Source: Styela clava
Lineage: Eukaryota; Chordata; Ascidiacea; Stolidobranchia; Styelidae
Assembly (NCBI RefSeq): GCF_964204865.1
Contig: NC_135252.1
Coordinates: forward strand, 3,224,001 to 3,288,000
Direction of reading: 5' to 3'
Length of the DNA: 64,000 bases
Shown here: positions 60,301 through 64,000 of the stretch, piece by piece
Numbering within the stretch: position 1 is the first letter of the stretch
Layout of the letters: each line of letters starts with the position of its first letter
Position numbers and translations under genes: made by a program
Notes under the pieces: generated by a model
Database searches by the model: none
What the model was told of the DNA's origin: nothing
Seen by the model: only the letters and a program-made list of their open reading frames with translations

Positions 60301-60407
60301 TGTAACATCTTCCACATTTTAATTCAATTATTCTTAATAACGGTTATTAAGTAACGAAGATGTCAACAGACATACAGCAGAGACGAAGCTATTTTGGAAT
60401 CATCTTC
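54373..60407 (-). CDS. Arg/Ser- and Lys/Ser-rich nuclear-type protein (5' end not located)
   Basis: I could not name this protein. The exons in transcription order are 60407-60376, 60332-60262, 59960-59773, 59363-59184, 58817-58615, 57613-57455, 56830-56693, 56255-56178, 55967-55830, 55382-55328, 54813-54777 and 54425-54373. They join in phase to 443 codons plus a missing N terminus; the first two listed are tentative. The order of regions is: a KCGRCYKRLYLLGLRDYGL segment with one CxxC; a basic/polar region (KRPRRKFTLTPQP, then SITEFREKQAERRQKASMFL); an acidic Ser/Thr region (DIFDIFEDDD); a Ser-rich region with SP sites; an RS domain (RSRSRSRSTSKSKSKSR); a Lys/Ser-rich run; an acidic NSDDDNDSSDESD exon; and a C terminus ending GELSPQQDKELLNGL. 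RS domains suggest a role in pre-mRNA processing in nuclear speckles (inference). Most introns in the RS half are phase 2. Confidence 0.75.
57063..57172. mobile_element. MITE fragment of the GGGAGTACC family
   Basis: It contains CTCCCGTAGTATTTGTACC, CCTAACCTTAACCTGGTA, CCACCATCTTGGTGCACATA and ends CAACGGGAGTACC, matching the right two thirds of the element at 35521-35756. The left arm is missing. It lies in an intron of the RS-rich gene. Confidence 0.6.
60019..60226 (+). mobile_element. 208-bp MITE of the GGAGTACC/GGCGCTCC family
   Basis: It runs from GGTACTCCTGTAGTGTGTG to CACTTCCGGAGCGCC and matches 40776-40993 along its length. A clear target duplication was not found. It lies in an intron of the RS-rich gene. 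Confidence 0.78.
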
Positions 60408-60837
60408 CTATCAAAACTTATAGAGCAGCTTGAATTTAAAAATGATCAATAAACTTTCAGGAACTAGTAAACAGATGAAATTAATGATTGGGTGCACAGG
60501 ATGACACACAAAAAGAAGCTTTTGGGTACAATCATACACAAACAGAAGGTCAAGTGTCAAATAAATTTTCTTCGTTTTCGTAGAAGTTATTAAGAAATTC
60601 ATGAGTTCTATTTATTTAGTTCACCCAGTACCACCATCCTTACAGTCTACAGTACAGTACACTCACACTGAAGGTAGAATTTTTGAAGAGAGTCCATAAA
60701 ATATCATAAAATTGATTTTATTCCTTTCAATAGAATCCCATTGTGACATCACAGACAAAATCAATAAATGCTATTATTTTTATCAAATGATTAAATTTAG
60801 CAAATACTTATCATTATTTTATAATAGGACTACAAGC
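60408..60837. promoter_or_regulatory. Probable shared promoter region between the RS-rich gene and STPG4
   Basis: The two genes point away from each other here, with about 430 bases between the last exon found on the minus strand and the STPG4 start codon. The missing first exon of the RS-rich gene is expected here. No specific promoter motif could be assigned. Confidence 0.4.
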
Positions 60838-63800
60838 ATGACAGGTAAAACAAGTAGGGGAAGCACGAAGAAAGTAAAGATAAAATCGGGACCAAAATTA
60901 AAGGATAAGAAAGCAACAAGCCCAGTACAAGACAAAGATGAACTAGTATACATCGACAAGTTATTGCAAAAGAGAGTCTACTCTGCATATACAAAAGGAA
61001 GAAAAGTAGGAAAATAATTACGATTATGGAGACCATAGGATGGAAGATATCCATCCCTCAGTTACCAACCCAGTAGCGTATAAGGTTACTTATCGTATCT
61101 ATTCATGAAACTCTGGATGCATGAATACAGACAATTTTAATAGGTTTAAATGAACTGAATTTGAAACAAATCCCTTTTGAAAAAAAAGAGTTATATTAGA
61201 ATGTGAATAATTGAAACCCTCTTTTTGACAAACTTTTAGTAGTTTTACAGCGAAATCATGATTAGCATCAAATTCTATATTGCAAGATTTTTGTGATTGG
61301 TTGAAAAAATGTGAGTGATATGTACTTTTCCTATCTATATGCCTTGTAATAGCTGTTCCATTTTTTGTAGGGAAATTAGCTTAAAGCAAGTTCATGCACT
61401 CTTACTGGGTTATTCGCTTTGCATGAGCCCAGATAGAGGCATTGCAACACAAAGGATTGGGATTACTCGCACATACTAGACGCAAGATTAAATTAAAACG
61501 TGGGCGCTTCTTCCCGGGCCTCACTAATTTTTCTTGTGGGCCACAGGTTGCACACCCCTGGTATAGATAATTTTAGAATTGAGCGTTAGTAAATGCCAAT
61601 TGATGTCAGATAACACAAAAATATCAAGACCTTGCTCAAAAGTCTCTATATTTGTCATATCAGCCCAGTGGCAAACATTTAAAATAACTACTTTTATTGC
61701 TGAAGGATCCTAGAGTAACATATGAAGAACCGGTAACCAAGAGAGAATGGTGGCGAGTGACAGTAAAAGAAACACCTGTACCAGGAACATATAAATGCAG
61801 AGATTTTCTTGATGTCGCAGCTATGAATCCAGTACAAGCATCTTATAATTTTGCAGGTGAGAGATAGCCATGGGAATGAAATAGCAGAGATCAGAATGAA
61901 AATGTTCTTCAAAGAAATATACAGTATATATAGAATAAAATTTGATTTTCTTTAGGAATTGAATGATGGAAATGGAATCCATCAACGGCTAAGTTCCAGA
62001 TTATTTTAAGAGTTTAATCCTGACATGGGCCAAATCCAGCCCATAGTGTAATTCAGTTTGGCCCGCCTGATGTCGCCACAATCAAACTGAAACCAAATTT
62101 TCATGTTTTCGTTAAAAATAGCTCGAAGAATTTGTTAAGAATACGATAAAATTTAGTTTTGGCACGGAAGCTTATTGTTTTCCCCTTCTGCTTTTGTAAC
62201 ACTGTAAATATTGTTCATAAAATGTAACTTTTACATCAAACTTACATGGCCCACCAGTCCAGGTGGGCACAACTTTTGGCCCCCGGTTCAAAAACCTTGC
62301 CCACCCCATTTTGCATATAATTCACTATTTGCAACCCCAATATCTTGTATGTCTACATACTTCAGGTCGAAGTGAAAATTAAGTTTCTTAAATTTTTTCA
62401 GGACAAGGAAGATCAAAGGAGGCTGGAATAGCCAGAAGTGGTGAATTACTATTACCAGGAGCATATCAACATAGAGATTTCCTACGCGATCTCGAAAACA
62501 GAAGAATAGCAAGTTCATTCAAGAGTTCAGGAAGAAGTCGGACACCGACTGGATTCAAGGTACAGAAATACCATTTGCATAAGAGCGAAGAAGAAGGCAA
62601 AACTGTTGATTATAATTAGAAAGGTCTGAACAGTCAAAGAAAGATTTCATCAGAATCACACCAAGAGCCAAACATAAAAAACATAACTTTGGAACAATAA
62701 CTTTGAGATATTCAAAACTCGAATTCTCATTCGACATCACATTTCCCTCAATAGTCTGAATTTTTAGCTTCCGTATTTGTGCTCCACTTTTGTGCAAAGC
62801 GTCCATGGACATTGAAACTTTTGTGTACAATCAATCAATCATCAAATCAATTGTTGGGAGTGTTAAATAAAAATTTTCTTCATTTTTGTAGAAGTCATTG
62901 GAATAAGTATAGATTTAGTTTTTTTGGGTATGTTATTCGTTTGCTCATTTAACCAGAAAAATATTCCCCACAGGACAAAGATGTTGAAGTTCCACCATGG
63001 CAATACGATTTGATACGACCGCCGGTGAATAAGATGCCATCAAAACATAGTGCATTCAGAAGTCAATCTTCGAGGTTTCCAAGCCTGAATTTTAAACCCA
63101 AAGAAGGACCACCACCTGGTGCCTACAATCCATGTCAACCAACATACAGGTTAGTGTATTTGGTATGAGAGTCATCAATACCGAGCTTGTGGAATTGGAA
63201 AAAGAGTTTGCCATGCTTTATTGATAACCAAGCCAAAATTTTGAATTTCAAAATTTGGGAATTATGGTTTCAGAATTTTTAAGGGGATGGTGGGAAATGA
63301 AATCTCAAAATTAAACTAGGTTTAACACATTTATCCCGGGGGAGCAGAAAGCCGATAAGACGGCCTAATCATATGGCGTCCCGTTACATGTCCATGTTGG
63401 GCATGGGATTAGCATTGACTTGATGGTTTGGGAAGTCATAACTGACCAGCGGGTAGGGTGAGCCACCCTACGGTGGAGAGGAGTCCAGCAATCCTCTCGT
63501 ACATAATTAACCCCGCATGGGATTCGAATCTGCAAACCCACACAAGCATTCTTAACACTATTAAAGACTTTCATATGCCAAAGTACTGGTTTACAAAATT
63601 TTGTTTTCTGGTAGTTCGAAACTAGGATGAAGTCAAAATTCCCTTCAACACTGCAGCCATAGGTAGAAATTTTTGTCAACCTTTAGTCTAAAATCCCTTT
63701 TGAAATGAGTTTTTTCCAGAAAGCACAGACCCGACCAACATGGAAATTACGGTAATATAAATTAGACCTAATCTATCCCCACGTCTATGCACAGGTATAA

Positions 63801-63969
63801 GATTTCATCAAGTTTCTGTTCTCAAACAACAAGATTTGGAACATCATGTACAAAAGTACCAGGACCAGGAACTTATGAACCAACTATTTATACCAAACCA
63901 CATCAACCTTCGTTAAGAAAAATGGCAAAAATGCATGGACTTTATTTCCAAACTGCATTCCAAGCTTGA
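60838..63969 (+). CDS. STPG4: Sperm-tail PG-rich repeat protein 4 (STPG4) homologue
   Basis: There are five exons, 60838-61005, 61706-61856, 62402-62559, 62974-63149 and 63795-63969, which join in phase to 275 residues ending in TGA. The N terminus is a Lys-rich, low-complexity extension. The conserved core then follows: EWWRVTVKETPVPGTYKCRD, NPVQASYNFAGQGR, PPWQYDLIRPPV, the FRSQSSRFPS block, GPPPGAYNP, and KVPGPGTYEPT near the end, finishing with an H-G-L-Y-F element. The order of these blocks follows vertebrate STPG4. The repeated P-G-x-Y motifs define the sperm-tail PG-rich repeat family, found in ciliary and sperm proteins. Vertebrate STPG4 has been linked to germ-line and early embryonic chromatin, so the role here is not settled. 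The length is close to the family's usual ~250. Intron 1 begins AAAA|GTAGGA; without splicing, the frame would stop four codons later. Confidence 0.88.
61500..61560. mobile_element. hAT-type terminal fragment
   Basis: CCCGGGCCTCAC, GTGGGCCACAGG and the ending TTGCACACCCCTG have the style of a CAGGGGTG hAT right terminus. No left end was identified. It lies in intron 1 of STPG4. Confidence 0.45.
62020..62309. mobile_element. hAT MITE related to the copies at 13060 and 30128
   Basis: It begins near CTGACATGGGCCAAATCC and ends TTGCCCACCCC. It shares TTAGTTTTGGCACGG, TATTGTTTTCCCC, CACTGTAAATATTGTTC and ACTTACATGGCCC with its relatives. The exact borders and target duplication are unclear. It lies in intron 2 of STPG4. 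Confidence 0.65.
63308..63555 (-). mobile_element. SINE copy, antisense, in STPG4 intron 4
   Basis: It contains ATTTATCCCGGGGGAGC, AAGACGGCCTAATCATATGG, AGTCATAACTGACCAGC, GGAGAGGAGTCCAGCAATCC and an intact inverse B box (GGATTCGAATCTGC). The tRNA-like head end is truncated. Confidence 0.78.
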
Positions 63970-64000
63970 GGACTATATTCATGTGTCATGTTTATGTAAT

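Noticed and set aside
60838-61017. Reading the STPG4 first exon as a stand-alone small Lys-rich protein
   Set aside because: The in-phase splice at 61005 joins to exons with a clear STPG4 order, and the unspliced stop follows the donor by only four codons.

Overview
The window is eukaryotic and looks like the AT-rich genome of an invertebrate animal. Genes are split into many small exons with GT-AG introns, and short intergenic gaps are packed with small DNA transposons. Recognisable genes include a BK-channel beta-type subunit, an adhesion GPCR, the spliceosomal factor CDC40/PRP17 and the sperm-tail protein STPG4. That set, with the small exons and dense hAT/MITE load, would fit an invertebrate chordate such as a tunicate. 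This placement is inference from gene content only. I see no CRISPR, operon-like prokaryotic structure, rRNA or free-standing tRNA gene. All gene models below were assembled by eye from reading frame, splice sites and intron phase; there is no transcript evidence.

Layout from left to right. 1-705 is a diverged copy of 4949-5710, the 5' flank of a minus-strand coiled-coil gene (3838-4933). A second copy of that gene therefore probably lies just left of the window. Its 3' flank holds a tRNA-derived SINE broken by a hAT-type element. 6965-10291 (+) encodes a two-membrane-segment potassium-channel beta-type subunit with eight extracellular cysteines and an unusually long cytosolic tail. 11375-22138 (+) is a ~20-exon adhesion GPCR with a GPS motif, an acidic tyrosine-rich N terminus and a very long third intracellular loop. 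22481-23924 is a 1.4-kb non-autonomous hAT element with an exact 8-bp target duplication. 26671-37223 (+) is CDC40/PRP17 in 12 exons; its introns carry a full-length SINE, a 2.4-kb hAT element containing further repeats, and several MITEs. Tail-to-tail with it, 37722-39515 (-) is a small zinc-ribbon protein with a Lys/Gly-rich tail.

39516-45921 is gene-poor and carries a mariner-like MITE and other repeats. 45922-52498 (+) is a secreted cysteine-rich protein resembling the Ly6/Quiver three-finger fold; one intron contains a 2.1-kb hAT element. 54373-60407 (-) is an Arg/Ser- and Lys/Ser-rich nuclear-type protein of at least 12 exons that I could not name. It lies head-to-head with STPG4 (60838-63969, +), whose five exons and stop codon fit within the window.

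The genes are not a pathway cluster; they are ordinary neighbours in an animal genome. The most unusual content is the set of mobile elements whose boundaries and 8-bp target duplications can be read directly, a repeat family represented by long and internally deleted copies, and unusual architectural details of the GPCR and the channel subunit.
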